From JAGLQA01 sp023135565 (GTDB lineage: Bacteria; Acidobacteriota; Aminicenantia; UBA2199): a DNA stretch of 27,558 nucleotides. The position numbers were made by a program, and so were the translations under genes. Under the pieces are notes generated by a model. That model did not search any database and was not told where the DNA came from. It saw only the letters and a list, made by a program, of their open reading frames with translations. Of the stretch, positions 21,013 to 27,558 are shown piece by piece. Location: positions 1-27,558 of the forward strand of contig DAOWCY010000085.1 of NCBI GenBank assembly GCA_030639305.1. Direction: 5' to 3'. The stretch's first letter is position 1, and each line of letters begins with the position of its first letter.

Positions 21013-22518
21013 CAAATGACTGGCTGTAATAGCACGGTATAGCCAATGGTGAAAAGTACCCGGCTGTACTTTCTCGATAGGCTGCCCCTCATAGGTTCCC
21101 CGTGCCACGGGGCAGACCTGGAAACCACCAGCCAATACGCCACTGCGGTAAATCTTAACAAAATAAACCCCGCCCTTCTTTTGAAAAGAATACTTCTCTA
21201 TCAAATCACGGGGATATATCTCGATACCGGCATCATCCCTCTTCCCGGGCCGCAAACTAAACCCCCGCACATCCACTTTTACACCTTTCAACACGGGCCG
21301 TACGCCTTCTATTTTGAAATATTGCCCGCCTGCCAGATCTATCTTACCCCAATTGGGAATCACCCTCTCTTCACCATTCACGTCCACCAAAATCTCCCGC
21401 AGCGAACCATCTAAATAAGGTCTCAAATTCACCCGGCCTATTTTTAATTGATTCTTCTTGAATATAATGCGGGCTGTCTTCCTAAAAATAAACTCTTTGT
21501 CCATGTCGTTTAAAGAACCCCACTTCAATATGTCGGCGGACAACCCGGTTTCGTAATTGCCGAACACAGCATTCACTTTGAGCCGGTCACCGGCTGCCAA
21601 CCTGACGTTGGTGTTACTGTTTACCCGGATTATATCTGCGCCGTTCTTGATAAACTCCACCCAATACAAAACCGGCTGCTTGAACGAAAAAGAAGGAAAC
21701 CTATACTCGAAACCGAATTCATTAAGAATTTCCTTTATCATGAACAGTTGATGCCTTATCTTGTGAGTAAGAGTAGGCAAATCCTTCGACGTCTCCAGCC
21801 CGAATGCCGGTATGGAATGACGTACCAGGGCGTAATAAGTGGCGGATTTCTGCATCTCTACGAATTTGGTGTTCTCCGCCACCGAATTGTGATTCCAAAA
21901 ACCGAAATAATATTTTTTCTTTTTTATATGCTTGTTGGTGCGGTCTACGATCCTACGCCCAACCTCCACTAAATTAATCTCCCGGCCCAATTTTTTCGAG
22001 TAGAACTTTCCCGTATCCACGATCAAACTCTGCCCGTAGCGGTAAGGGTTGTAATTTTTCGAGATGTATTTGTCCCGGTGAAACCCGTAAGCGTCATGCT
22101 GGTTGATAAAGATATCGGCTTCCCGCATCAGGCTTTTCAGCACTTCGAGGACACCTGAGTCCGGGTCGTCCGGGTATTCGCGGTCGATAAACTTGCGGTT
22201 CATGTCCCCGTAAATCTCCCTGCGGTTGGTCATGACGCCGGGAAAATTAACCCGCGGCACAATGATCAAATTGCCTCTTTCTAATTTTATGCCCGAAAGA
22301 ATCTCCGAAGAAAAATACCCGCCGGGTTCGTCGCCGTGTATGCCGCCGAATACCAATAAAGTCAAACCTGGTTTGCGGCCACTTATCCTGATCACTTCCA
22401 ACTCGTGATCGCTGCCTTTAAAATAACAGCGCCCTTTCATCTCCAGACCAAAACCGGTCACAAGGGGCAGCAGGATTAATAAAAAAAGAAAAGAACAAAT
22501 TAACCTGCTTATCTTCAT
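21010..22518 (-). CDS. Csd4/Pgp1-like D,L-carboxypeptidase (M99/M14-type zinc peptidase)
   Basis: A 502-residue secreted or periplasmic protein with a signal peptide (about residues 1-22). The zinc site matches Csd4/Pgp1: GGIHGDEPGGYF (H61, E64) and INQHDAYGFHRDKY (H141), with a probable catalytic Glu in GLETSK (E243). Csd4 has Gln at the first ligand, whereas this protein has the more common His. These enzymes trim tripeptide stems of peptidoglycan to dipeptides and are needed for helical shape in Helicobacter and Campylobacter. The C-terminal 230 residues are beta-rich, like the accessory domains of Csd4. ATGA overlaps the Csd6-like gene. The stop codon and last codons abut a palindromic repeat, and another repeat piece lies inside the coding end (about 21087-21117). 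Confidence 0.82.
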   Translation of the reverse strand: MKISRLICSFLFLLILLPLVTGFGLEMKGRCYFKGSDHELEVIRISGRKPGLTLLVFGGIHGDEPGGYFSSEILSGIKLERGNLIIVPRVNFPGVMTNRREIYGDMNRKFIDREYPDDPDSGVLEVLKSLMREADIFINQHDAYGFHRDKYISKNYNPYRYGQSLIVDTGKFYSKKLGREINLVEVGRRIVDRTNKHIKKKKYYFGFWNHNSVAENTKFVEMQKSATYYALVRHSIPAFGLETSKDLPTLTHKIRHQLFMIKEILNEFGFEYRFPSFSFKQPVLYWVEFIKNGADIIRVNSNTNVRLAAGDRLKVNAVFGNYETGLSADILKWGSLNDMDKEFIFRKTARIIFKKNQLKIGRVNLRPYLDGSLREILVDVNGEERVIPNWGKIDLAGGQYFKIEGVRPVLKGVKVDVRGFSLRPGKRDDAGIEIYPRDLIEKYSFQKKGGVYFVKIYRSGVLAGGFQVCPVARGTYEGQPIEKVQPGTFHHWLYRAITASHL

Positions 22519-23834
22519 CGGTTTATATAATAGGTGGTAATCTGTTCTACGTCATCTTCACTGTTTATCACAAATAAGGTCAAGCTTCTTATTTCGGTGT
22601 CCGTTTCTCTTTCTAAAAGAATCGTTTTTTCTTGCCCCCTGAAAAGAATACCCTGCGACGGGTGCTTCGGCCTGCCGTTTTCCAACTGGATGCCGCTTAA
22701 AGATTTATACTCGCCGTTGTTTAAAAGCAGGGCCGGGATCACCCTCAATTTCCTGTTTGCTCCGAAACGCTGCAGGATAATCTTTACCGAAGCGTCAAAA
22801 ATCGTTATTTTTTTTATATTTATACTGCTGGGAGTCAGGTTAACCGTATTTTTTGCCATACGGCTCAGGTAGTCCCGGCGGAACTCGTCTATGGAAATGT
22901 AATTGCCTTTAGTGAACTCGAATTTTGTTATCCGCGGCAGGGTAGAACTGCGTTCGGAAACGATTTTTGCCCTATTGGGATAACCCTCCCAATACTGGAT
23001 CTTGCGGCTGTAAAAATGATTTATATCGGAAATATAAAGCTGGTCGAACATCACCATGTAATAATTGCTAAAGGCATAGAAGTTTATTTTCGACAATATT
23101 ATCTTTATAAACCGGTAACGGGCATTCAAACTCTTTTTGTACGCCTTGAATTGGGTAAGGTTCATGTCCCGGTAACGGAAATCCCGGTCGAAATAACCGG
23201 CATAACCGTCGATATTCTTGTTTTCCCAATTGCTCTTCCAGTCGGTAAGGTAGGCGATAAAACGGTCTCTTTTCTCTTTTATCCCGGCAGGAGTCGCATA
23301 CTCTATCTTATCATAGATAATAATCGGCGTACTGTCTAAAAAAATATACTTCGAGACTTTCACCAGGTCATCATTTTTCATCACCACGCAGCCCCGGGAA
23401 TTATTGGGGTTTTCGGTTTTGTTTATATCGAAAGCGCCGTGCAGCCAGATTCCTGAACCGTTCCGCTCTTCCTTTTTGTCTAAAGGGTTCGGATAGTTCA
23501 TGGTAAAAGCTTTCTCGCCATAGTCGTCGGCTTTAGGTAATTCGTCTTCAGCCAGGACGCGCCTGAAAAAGTAAATCCCTTCCGGGGTTTTCATATCTCC
23601 TTCAACCGCTTTTTGTCCCGGTACTTTTCCTGTTGTAACTGTGAATTTTTCTAAAGGTTCAGCTTTGTAATTGGAGTAGACGAAGAGGCTCTGGGTGGCT
23701 TTTTCAACAACGATAATATGCTGCCGCGGCCCGAATTTATAACTGAGCAGGCAGGCAGGCACCCTGCTTGCTCCCCGCAGCAATAAAGGGGCTGTCAATA
23801 AACAAACCAGCAAAAAAAGTACTCTTAACTTCAA
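22515..23834 (-). CDS. Csd6/Pgp2-like L,D-carboxypeptidase/transpeptidase (YkuD fold)
   Basis: A 439-residue exported protein (signal peptide about residues 1-22). The YkuD catalytic domain (about 38-175) has the motif HG-x14-SRGCV, with H132 and C149. After it, residues of about 185-300 (FIAYLTDWKSNWENKNIDGYAGYFDRDF and following) look like the NTF2-like domain that marks Csd6/Pgp2 and distinguishes them from ordinary L,D-transpeptidases. Csd6/Pgp2 cut the terminal D-Ala of tetrapeptide stems, producing the tripeptide substrate of Csd4/Pgp1. Its overlap with the Csd4-like gene thus pairs two consecutive steps. It starts 3 bp after the RNase PH stop. The C-terminal 120 residues are unassigned. 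Confidence 0.82.
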   Translation of the reverse strand: MKLRVLFLLVCLLTAPLLLRGASRVPACLLSYKFGPRQHIIVVEKATQSLFVYSNYKAEPLEKFTVTTGKVPGQKAVEGDMKTPEGIYFFRRVLAEDELPKADDYGEKAFTMNYPNPLDKKEERNGSGIWLHGAFDINKTENPNNSRGCVVMKNDDLVKVSKYIFLDSTPIIIYDKIEYATPAGIKEKRDRFIAYLTDWKSNWENKNIDGYAGYFDRDFRYRDMNLTQFKAYKKSLNARYRFIKIILSKINFYAFSNYYMVMFDQLYISDINHFYSRKIQYWEGYPNRAKIVSERSSTLPRITKFEFTKGNYISIDEFRRDYLSRMAKNTVNLTPSSINIKKITIFDASVKIILQRFGANRKLRVIPALLLNNGEYKSLSGIQLENGRPKHPSQGILFRGQEKTILLERETDTEIRSLTLFVINSEDDVEQITTYYINR

Positions 23835-23837
23835 ATT

Positions 23838-24551
23838 TCAAACCTCCATCTGCTTTTTTAGTTGTTTTATAATCTCTAAATTTTTTTTCACTCCCAATTC
23901 GACGGCTTTAAAAAAAGCCGCTTTTGCCACCGGGCTCTCTTCGGCAAAGGCTTGTATTTCGATTATGTTTTCTTTTTCCGAAGAGACCACATTGATATCC
24001 GCATCCACGGCGCAGTCTTCTGCAAAGGTTAAGTCTACCAGGATATCTTCTCCTTTTATGCCCACAGAAACGGCGGCGATCACTTCGATGTCCGGCAGGT
24101 CGGCGATTTTGTTTTCAAATACTAAGTGCCGCAGCGCCTGCGACAAAACCAGCATGCCGCAGTTAATGCCTGCGCAGCGGGTGCTGCCGTCTGCCTGCAT
24201 CACATCCGTGTCTATAAAAATATTGATGCCGTCCACTGCTTTTAGATCGAAGCAGTTCCGCAGCGCCCTGCCGATAAAACGTTGGATTTCGATATTGCGG
24301 TTATTTTTTCTTTCCCGCTCCCGCATATTCCTTTTGCTGCCTGTGGAACCGGGCAGCATGGAATATTCTGCGGTTACCCAGCCCCTTTTTTCTTCCTTCA
24401 AAAAATAGGGCACCCGGTTCTCGAAAGTAGCTGTACAGTTGATTTTCATATTGCCCTGCTGCAGCAGGACCGAGCCCGGTACATTGTCGATATAGCGGGG
24501 GGTAAACTTTATTTCTCTTATTTCGTCGTTTTTTCTACCGTCTTGTCTCAT
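23838..24551 (-). CDS. rph: Ribonuclease PH
   Basis: A 237-residue phosphorolytic 3'-5' exoribonuclease that matures tRNA 3' ends. The family signature runs through it: RQDGRKNDEIREIKF, GWVTAEYSMLPGST, RNIEIQRFIGRALR, IDTDVMQADGSTRCAGI and VDLTFAEDCAVDADINVV. Phosphate-binding arginines appear as R85 and R125, matching R86 and R126 of B. subtilis RNase PH. A few positions differ from consensus, such as N86 for the usual Thr. The ribosome site AAGGAGG lies inside the last codons of the upstream acyltransferase gene, with which it overlaps by 17 bp. Usual neighbours such as rdgB are absent. Confidence 0.93.
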   Translation of the reverse strand: MRQDGRKNDEIREIKFTPRYIDNVPGSVLLQQGNMKINCTATFENRVPYFLKEEKRGWVTAEYSMLPGSTGSKRNMRERERKNNRNIEIQRFIGRALRNCFDLKAVDGINIFIDTDVMQADGSTRCAGINCGMLVLSQALRHLVFENKIADLPDIEVIAAVSVGIKGEDILVDLTFAEDCAVDADINVVSSEKENIIEIQAFAEESPVAKAAFFKAVELGVKKNLEIIKQLKKQMEV

Positions 24552-25464
24552 GATACCTCCTTATCTCATCGCGCCACCGGTTGTGAAACCAGAACCACTG
24601 TTCCGGGTGTTTTTTGATCTCTTCTTCGATTTTGGCATTGCATTTTTCGGTTAGTTTTTTTATGTCCTCGCTGCTGTCGGCGCTCTTATGGAAAGGCACT
24701 TCCGGGTGGATATTTAGAACTACCTTATCTTCTTCGTAGTGCAGGAAAAGAGGCACGATGGGGACGCCGTTTTTTATATGCATCCTGGAGACCGAAGTCA
24801 CGGCGTTCACTTTCTTGCCGAAGAAGTCGATAACCACGCCTTCCCGGCGGATGGCATGTTGGTCGATCAAAAAATAGACGATCTCATTATCCTGTAGGGC
24901 GCGCAGTACGGACCTGATGGAGTTGTCTTTATAGATGATATTCAGCCCCATTTTTTCCCGGGATTGTTTTACTATTTTTTCTACCAGGGGGTTTCTCATT
25001 TCCCTGGCAATGCCGAAAACCCGGCGGCCTAATTTGCGGTTCAGGATATAGGGCACTAATTCCCAGTTACCGAAATGAGCGGTAAAGATAATAACGCCTT
25101 TTTTTTTCTCTAAGGCTTTTTCCAGGTTTTCCCGGTGGTTAACTTCGATATTTTTTATTATGGCGGAGGGATTTTTTTTCACAAACATATACAGTATCTC
25201 TATAAGAATCCGGGAAAAATGGCGATAGACTTTGTCTTTCAGGTTTGAGATTTCCTGTTCCGGGGCTTTTGGGAAAGCGATTTCCAGGTTCTTGTCAACG
25301 ATGCGGGCGTATCTTTTATTGGTTTTTTTAAAGAGGAAGCAGAGGATTTTGCGATTGATTTTCATCAGGAAAAGGGGGGAGAGTTTTACCAGTAGGGTAA
25401 AGGCGCTGAAAACGAAATATTCGATTCTATGTTTTAGTTTTACCTGTTTTTCTTTTTTCTGCAT
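24535..25464 (-). CDS. LpxL/HtrB-family lysophospholipid (lipid A) acyltransferase
   Basis: A 309-residue inner-membrane acyltransferase with an N-terminal hydrophobic helix region (about residues 16-45). The H-x4-(D/E) catalytic motif is HFGNWE (H130, E135), followed by FGIAREMRNPLVEKIV, YFLIDQHA, VIDFFGKKVNAVTSVSRMHIKNGVPIVPLF and the C-terminal PEQWFWFHNRWR box typical of LpxL/LpxM. Such enzymes add secondary acyl chains to lipid A, which supports an LPS-type outer membrane. It is first in the acyltransferase-rph-csd6-csd4 operon. Related enzymes also acylate phosphatidylinositol mannosides or ornithine lipids, so the acceptor is inferred. Confidence 0.9.
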   Translation of the reverse strand: MQKKEKQVKLKHRIEYFVFSAFTLLVKLSPLFLMKINRKILCFLFKKTNKRYARIVDKNLEIAFPKAPEQEISNLKDKVYRHFSRILIEILYMFVKKNPSAIIKNIEVNHRENLEKALEKKKGVIIFTAHFGNWELVPYILNRKLGRRVFGIAREMRNPLVEKIVKQSREKMGLNIIYKDNSIRSVLRALQDNEIVYFLIDQHAIRREGVVIDFFGKKVNAVTSVSRMHIKNGVPIVPLFLHYEEDKVVLNIHPEVPFHKSADSSEDIKKLTEKCNAKIEEEIKKHPEQWFWFHNRWRDEIRRYHETRR

Positions 25465-25502
25465 AATCTGAAGAACCCTGGTGAAATTAAAATTAAGTTG
25501 AC

Positions 25503-25510
25503 ATTTTATA
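25503..25510 (-). promoter_or_regulatory. Possible -10 box upstream of the acyltransferase operon
   Basis: TATAAAAT on the minus strand lies about 40 bp upstream of the ATG; no good -35 is visible. On the plus strand TTGACA (25498-25503) overlaps it, but no gene follows in that direction. Confidence 0.3.
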
Positions 25511-25584
25511 ACATTTTTGCCATAAAGAAAAGGGATTTCGTTAAAAAGTCTAAAAGAAAAGGGAAAAGCCCGATAAAAATCTTA

Positions 25585-25705
25585 AACAAAAGTTTTGTTC
25601 AAACTTTTTTGAAGGTTCGGTATGCCGATGGCCCCCAACGAAAAATTCAATGGGGGCGGCCCCCGGCAGGGACTGCCCTCCCCACGTGGTGGGGCCGCCG
25701 GAGGC
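25585..25705 (-). repeat. Inverted, interrupted module A copy
   Basis: The ends match module A in reverse (AACAAAAGTTTTGTT at the left, GGCCGCCGGAGGC at the right), but the interior is about 62 bp longer than the standard 59-bp unit. It contains GCCCCC/GGGGGC and CCCCACGTGGTGGGG inverted repeats and the 17-bp word GGCCCCCAACGAAAAAT shared with 6823-6839. No gene is visible in 25511-25752. Confidence 0.8.
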
Positions 25706-25752
25706 AAGCCCTAAATTGGAAAAAAAGGGAACAGGCCGATAAAAATCATGGG

Positions 25753-25782
25753 TTGCGGGTGCCACCCGCTTTGTGATATAAT
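25753..25782 (+). promoter_or_regulatory. Predicted promoter of the TatT-like gene with embedded palindrome
   Basis: TTGCGG (25753-25758), an 18-bp spacer and a perfect extended -10 (TGA-TATAAT, 25774-25782) are seen. A perfect GCGGGT-gcc-ACCCGC palindrome (25755-25769) overlaps the -35 and spacer and could be an operator. Confidence 0.65.
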
Positions 25783-25788
25783 GAATTC

Positions 25789-25863
25789 ATGAATAATAAT
25801 GGCCGACAAAGCCTTGATAAATCACCGGGTAAACCGGGGAATCCCACATATTTAAGGAGGTAA
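25789..25863 (+). CDS. Possible 24-codon leaderless upstream mini-ORF
   Basis: An ATG lies 7 nt after the -10 hexamer, where transcription should begin, so it could be read as a leaderless message. The frame encodes 24 residues (MNNNGRQSLDKSPGKPG...YLRR) and stops at TAA, one base before the ATG of the next gene; the final AGG-AGG codons are that gene's ribosome site. A role in translational coupling or attenuation is possible; the peptide resembles nothing I know. Confidence 0.35.
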   Translation: MNNNGRQSLDKSPGKPGNPTYLRR

Positions 25864-25864
25864 A

Positions 25865-26740
25865 ATGAAAAAAATCAGGAAAAAAAGTCTCCCTGTTTTT
25901 ATTATTTGTTTATTTTTTGCGGTGTTTGCGCTGTCGCTTTACAGCGCAGGCGTCTCTCCCGGCAGCCGGGAACAAGCTGAAGAACAACAGCAGCCGGAAC
26001 AACAGCCGCCTGCGGAGCCCGGAACCGGTGAGTTAACCCTTGCCGATGTAAATAAAATTTGGGAAGAAAAAACAGTAGAAAACTGCGAAAAAGCGATTAA
26101 AGGATACGAAGAACTGATCAAAAAAGACCCCAAAAACTACGTACTGCTGCAAAAAATATCCTATGCCTTAATCGCCATAATAGACATTAAAACAAATGCC
26201 CTTATCGTCGAAAAAGATGAGTATAAACCCGTTCTGAAGAAATTAGGCAAACTGGCCTACGACTATGCCTTAAAAGCCTACGCCATAAACCCGAAAGACA
26301 AAGAAGTGTTGTCGGCATGTTTGGTCTCCTATGGTTATTATTCGGCCAGTTTCGGCATCGTTAAAGCGATTTTTAAAGGCGCCGCCGGCAAATATAAAAA
26401 ATATGCCAAAGAACTTATTAAAATAGATGAAAAACACGAGGCCGCTTTAGGGTATCGTTCTCTTGGCAAACTCAACGATGTAGCCCCCTGGCCGGTAGGC
26501 ACCTCGGGCCGGGCATTAAAATATTTCAAAAAGGCGATAAAAATCGACAGTTCATCTTTATTTGCTCATTATTACCTCGGTACACTCTATTTCAAAAAAG
26601 ACAAATTCAACCTGGCAAAAAAAGAATTTAACATGGTGTTGACAGGCCAGCCTAATCCAGGCGAAAAACACTTTATCGCCTCTTTTAAAGAAGCCGCCCA
26701 GGAATATTTAGAAAAAATCAAAAAAGAAGAGGAAGATTAA
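25865..26740 (+). CDS. Exported TPR protein, TatT-like
   Basis: A 291-residue protein with a signal peptide (about residues 1-27, LPVFIICLFFAVFALSLYSA) and then a Gln/Glu/Pro-rich linker (about 36-54). The rest is helical with TPR-type units: KAIKGYEELIKKDPKNYVLL, YALKAYAINPKDKEVL, and RALKYFKKAIKIDSSSLFAHYYLGTLYFKKDKFNLAKKEF. The stretch RSLGKLNDVAPWPVGTSGRALKYFKKAI resembles the TRAP-transporter-associated TatT family known from Treponema, but no TRAP transporter genes are here. AGGAGG lies 5 nt before the ATG. A periplasmic or lipoprotein scaffold role is likely; there is no clear lipobox cysteine. Confidence 0.75.
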   Translation: MKKIRKKSLPVFIICLFFAVFALSLYSAGVSPGSREQAEEQQQPEQQPPAEPGTGELTLADVNKIWEEKTVENCEKAIKGYEELIKKDPKNYVLLQKISYALIAIIDIKTNALIVEKDEYKPVLKKLGKLAYDYALKAYAINPKDKEVLSACLVSYGYYSASFGIVKAIFKGAAGKYKKYAKELIKIDEKHEAALGYRSLGKLNDVAPWPVGTSGRALKYFKKAIKIDSSSLFAHYYLGTLYFKKDKFNLAKKEFNMVLTGQPNPGEKHFIASFKEAAQEYLEKIKKEEED

Positions 26741-26761
26741 AAGAGAACTCAAGAGAATTCA

Positions 26762-26820
26762 GCCTCCGGCGGCCCTGCCGGGGGCCAAACTTTTGGAAAA
26801 GTTTGAACAAAACTTTTGTT
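26762..26820 (+). repeat. Intergenic palindromic repeat, module A (59-bp full copy)
   Basis: A full copy, practically the same as 10548-10606, starting 21 bp after the TatT-like stop. It is followed by a module B-like start (AAAATCAAAAGCGCTC, 26825-26840). Confidence 0.9.
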
Positions 26821-26863
26821 TATTTAAAATCAAAAGCGCTCCTCCTGAACTCTCTTTATCTCT

Positions 26864-27298
26864 CTACTCTAATTCCAGGTCGTTCTCTTCCAACCAATCG
26901 TGAACCCGTTGCAGCATACACTCTTTGCGGAAACGCAGCCAGCGTTCCTGCTCCAGCAGGTGACTCATCAATTCTTCTTTGAAACGGCGGAACGCGCCCC
27001 GTTCCCTGAGAGACTGCGTCAACTGCGTTTTTAGTGGGGAGTCGGAGATCGAAGCCACGAACCGCTCCATATCCCGAAAAATCTCATAAGAGTGGGTGCC
27101 TGAAATTTCAACATATTTTTCGTCGGCAAAAACATTACTACCTTTCATCTCGTTACCGTCTTCGTCGAAACCGCCGCTGAGATTGCTGTACATAGCGAAT
27201 TTCCCGGTTTCGATGTTTAAATAATATGTCATTTCATCGGAACTAAACTCGAAAACTCTTAATAGCTCGCTAATCGGCGCATGAACTGTACGTTTCAT
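26864..27298 (-). CDS. UPF0158 family protein
   Basis: A 144-residue soluble protein following the UPF0158 pattern: an N-terminal APISELLRVFEFSSDEMTYYLNIETGKF segment, a middle YVEIS...YEIFRDMERFVASISDSPLKTQL stretch, and the conserved LRERGAFRRFKEEL motif followed by WLRFRKECMLQRVHDWLEENDLELE. The family has no firmly established function. The start ATGA overlaps the stop of a 27-codon upstream mini-ORF, and AAGGA lies 9 nt before the ATG. It faces the TatT-like gene, with a palindromic repeat between the two. Confidence 0.82.
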   Translation of the reverse strand: MKRTVHAPISELLRVFEFSSDEMTYYLNIETGKFAMYSNLSGGFDEDGNEMKGSNVFADEKYVEISGTHSYEIFRDMERFVASISDSPLKTQLTQSLRERGAFRRFKEELMSHLLEQERWLRFRKECMLQRVHDWLEENDLELE

Positions 27299-27378
27299 AA
27301 TGTTCTATCCTTGCCTCCCGCGCTGGAAGCTGAGGCTGCTGAAAAGAGAAATACAGCGGTTTTTTTATTTCTTTTCAT
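27295..27378 (-). CDS. Possible 27-codon leaderless mini-ORF coupled to the UPF0158 gene
   Basis: The frame starts at an ATG 7 nt after a TAAAAT -10 box, so the message would begin within a base or two of the ATG. It encodes 27 residues that look like a truncated export signal (MKRNKKTAVFLFSAASASS then GGKDRTL). Its TGA overlaps the next ATG (ATGA). It may couple translation, or be a decayed gene start. Confidence 0.35.
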   Translation of the reverse strand: MKRNKKTAVFLFSAASASSAGGKDRTL

Positions 27379-27385
27379 AGGCTGT

Positions 27386-27415
27386 ATTTTATCATATATC
27401 GGCTTTCAAGTCTAA
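27386..27415 (-). promoter_or_regulatory. Predicted promoter of the UPF0158 unit
   Basis: On the minus strand TTAGAC (27415-27410) and TAAAAT (27391-27386) are separated by 18 bp; the predicted start is near 27379. Confidence 0.4.
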
Positions 27416-27445
27416 GGGTAATAGTTAAGCTGCCCCACTCCCCAC

Positions 27446-27556
27446 TTACGAAGTGTCAAGTAATTCCCTTGTAATCCTCTTAATTTCTTCATTATTTGCA
27501 TGATATACATGCTGAATAAACTGAGTTAAGTTTTTCTTACGCAGTCTGCATGTTTC
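27446..27556 (-). CDS. C-terminal 36 codons of an unidentified gene (cut by window edge)
   Basis: A frame open from the window end to TAA at 27446 encodes a charged, helical tail (LRKKNLTQFIQHVYHANNEEIKRITRELLD). The amphipathic helical character favours a real protein end, but the fragment is too short to assign to a family. About 30 bp separate it from the predicted promoter of the UPF0158 unit. Confidence 0.4.
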   Translation of the reverse strand, partial: ETCRLRKKNLTQFIQHVYHANNEEIKRITRELLDTS

Positions 27557-27558
27557 AA

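Noticed and set aside
25498..25776. 92-codon plus-strand frame between the acyltransferase and TatT-like genes
   Set aside because: It runs through the inverted module A copy and begins within TTGACA; composition is repeat-derived and there is no ribosome site.
1..27558. CRISPR array, integrated phage or insertion sequence
   Set aside because: The repeats lack regular spacers; no transposase, integrase or phage structural gene is seen. The IstB/DnaC-like ATPase has no IstA partner.

Overview
The window looks like a chromosomal segment of an uncultured Gram-negative bacterium of moderate GC content. Evidence for an outer membrane is a C-terminal beta-barrel fragment at the left edge, an LpxL-type lipid A acyltransferase, and two periplasmic peptidoglycan-trimming enzymes. 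The mix of an HspR-type heat-shock repressor, FlbD, a Csd4/Csd6-like pair, L-lysine 6-transaminase, a TatT-like TPR protein and many GC-rich palindromic intergenic repeats points to a deep-branching, poorly sampled lineage rather than a model proteobacterium. The phylum cannot be fixed from this sequence alone. I see no rRNA, tRNA, CRISPR array, prophage or transposase gene.

Layout. 1-2.5 kb: end of an outer-membrane protein, a repeat cluster with two tandem 70-bp units, the two-subunit class I fumarase (minus strand), and a small membrane protein. 2.6-5.8 kb: a MATE exporter and an Aas-like AMP-dependent acyl ligase (minus). 5.9-6.7 kb: a PIN-domain (DUF3368) / UPF0175 toxin-antitoxin pair with a palindrome downstream of its promoter. 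6.9-10.5 kb: a tightly overlapping minus-strand operon flbD - dnaJ - hspR - sigma-70-family factor - DnaC/IstB-like ATPase, preceded by a 143-nt structured leader. 10.9-13.9 kb: an unusual Clp-family double AAA+ ATPase (minus). 14.0-16.4 kb: a divergent, membrane-anchored TPR protein with a C-terminal Ser/Thr kinase. 16.4-19.9 kb (plus): acyl-CoA dehydrogenase, a YHS-like metal-site protein, a lone MNT-type nucleotidyltransferase, and L-lysine 6-transaminase. 20.0-20.9 kb: an MtfA-like zinc peptidase. 21.0-25.5 kb: a compact minus-strand operon LpxL-like acyltransferase - RNase PH - Csd6/Pgp2-like - Csd4/Pgp1-like, a cell-envelope and cell-shape unit. 25.8-27.6 kb: a TatT/TPR periplasmic protein, a UPF0158 protein, and the tail of an unidentified gene.

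How the genes may work together. The centre of the window (about 7-16.4 kb) looks like a proteostasis and stress-control island: a J-protein, its probable repressor, a sigma factor, a remodelled Clp ATPase and a TPR kinase. The Clp and kinase genes diverge from back-to-back promoters that share a 15-bp palindrome spanning both -35 boxes. The leaders of both the flbD-dnaJ operon and the Clp gene fold (by eye) into hairpins that include the Shine-Dalgarno sequence, which could give temperature or ligand control of translation. The Clp protein has an uncharacterised N-terminal half of about 400 residues and an AAA1 ring lacking the usual arginine-finger pair. I consider this Clp/TPR-kinase pair the best candidate here for an undescribed system.

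A second theme is mosaic palindromic repeats in nearly every gap. Several carry the stop codon of the adjacent minus-strand gene. A third is short-leader transcription: for the kinase and for two mini-ORFs (24 and 27 codons) the -10 hexamer lies 6-10 nt before the ATG, and each mini-ORF ends at or just before the next gene's start.
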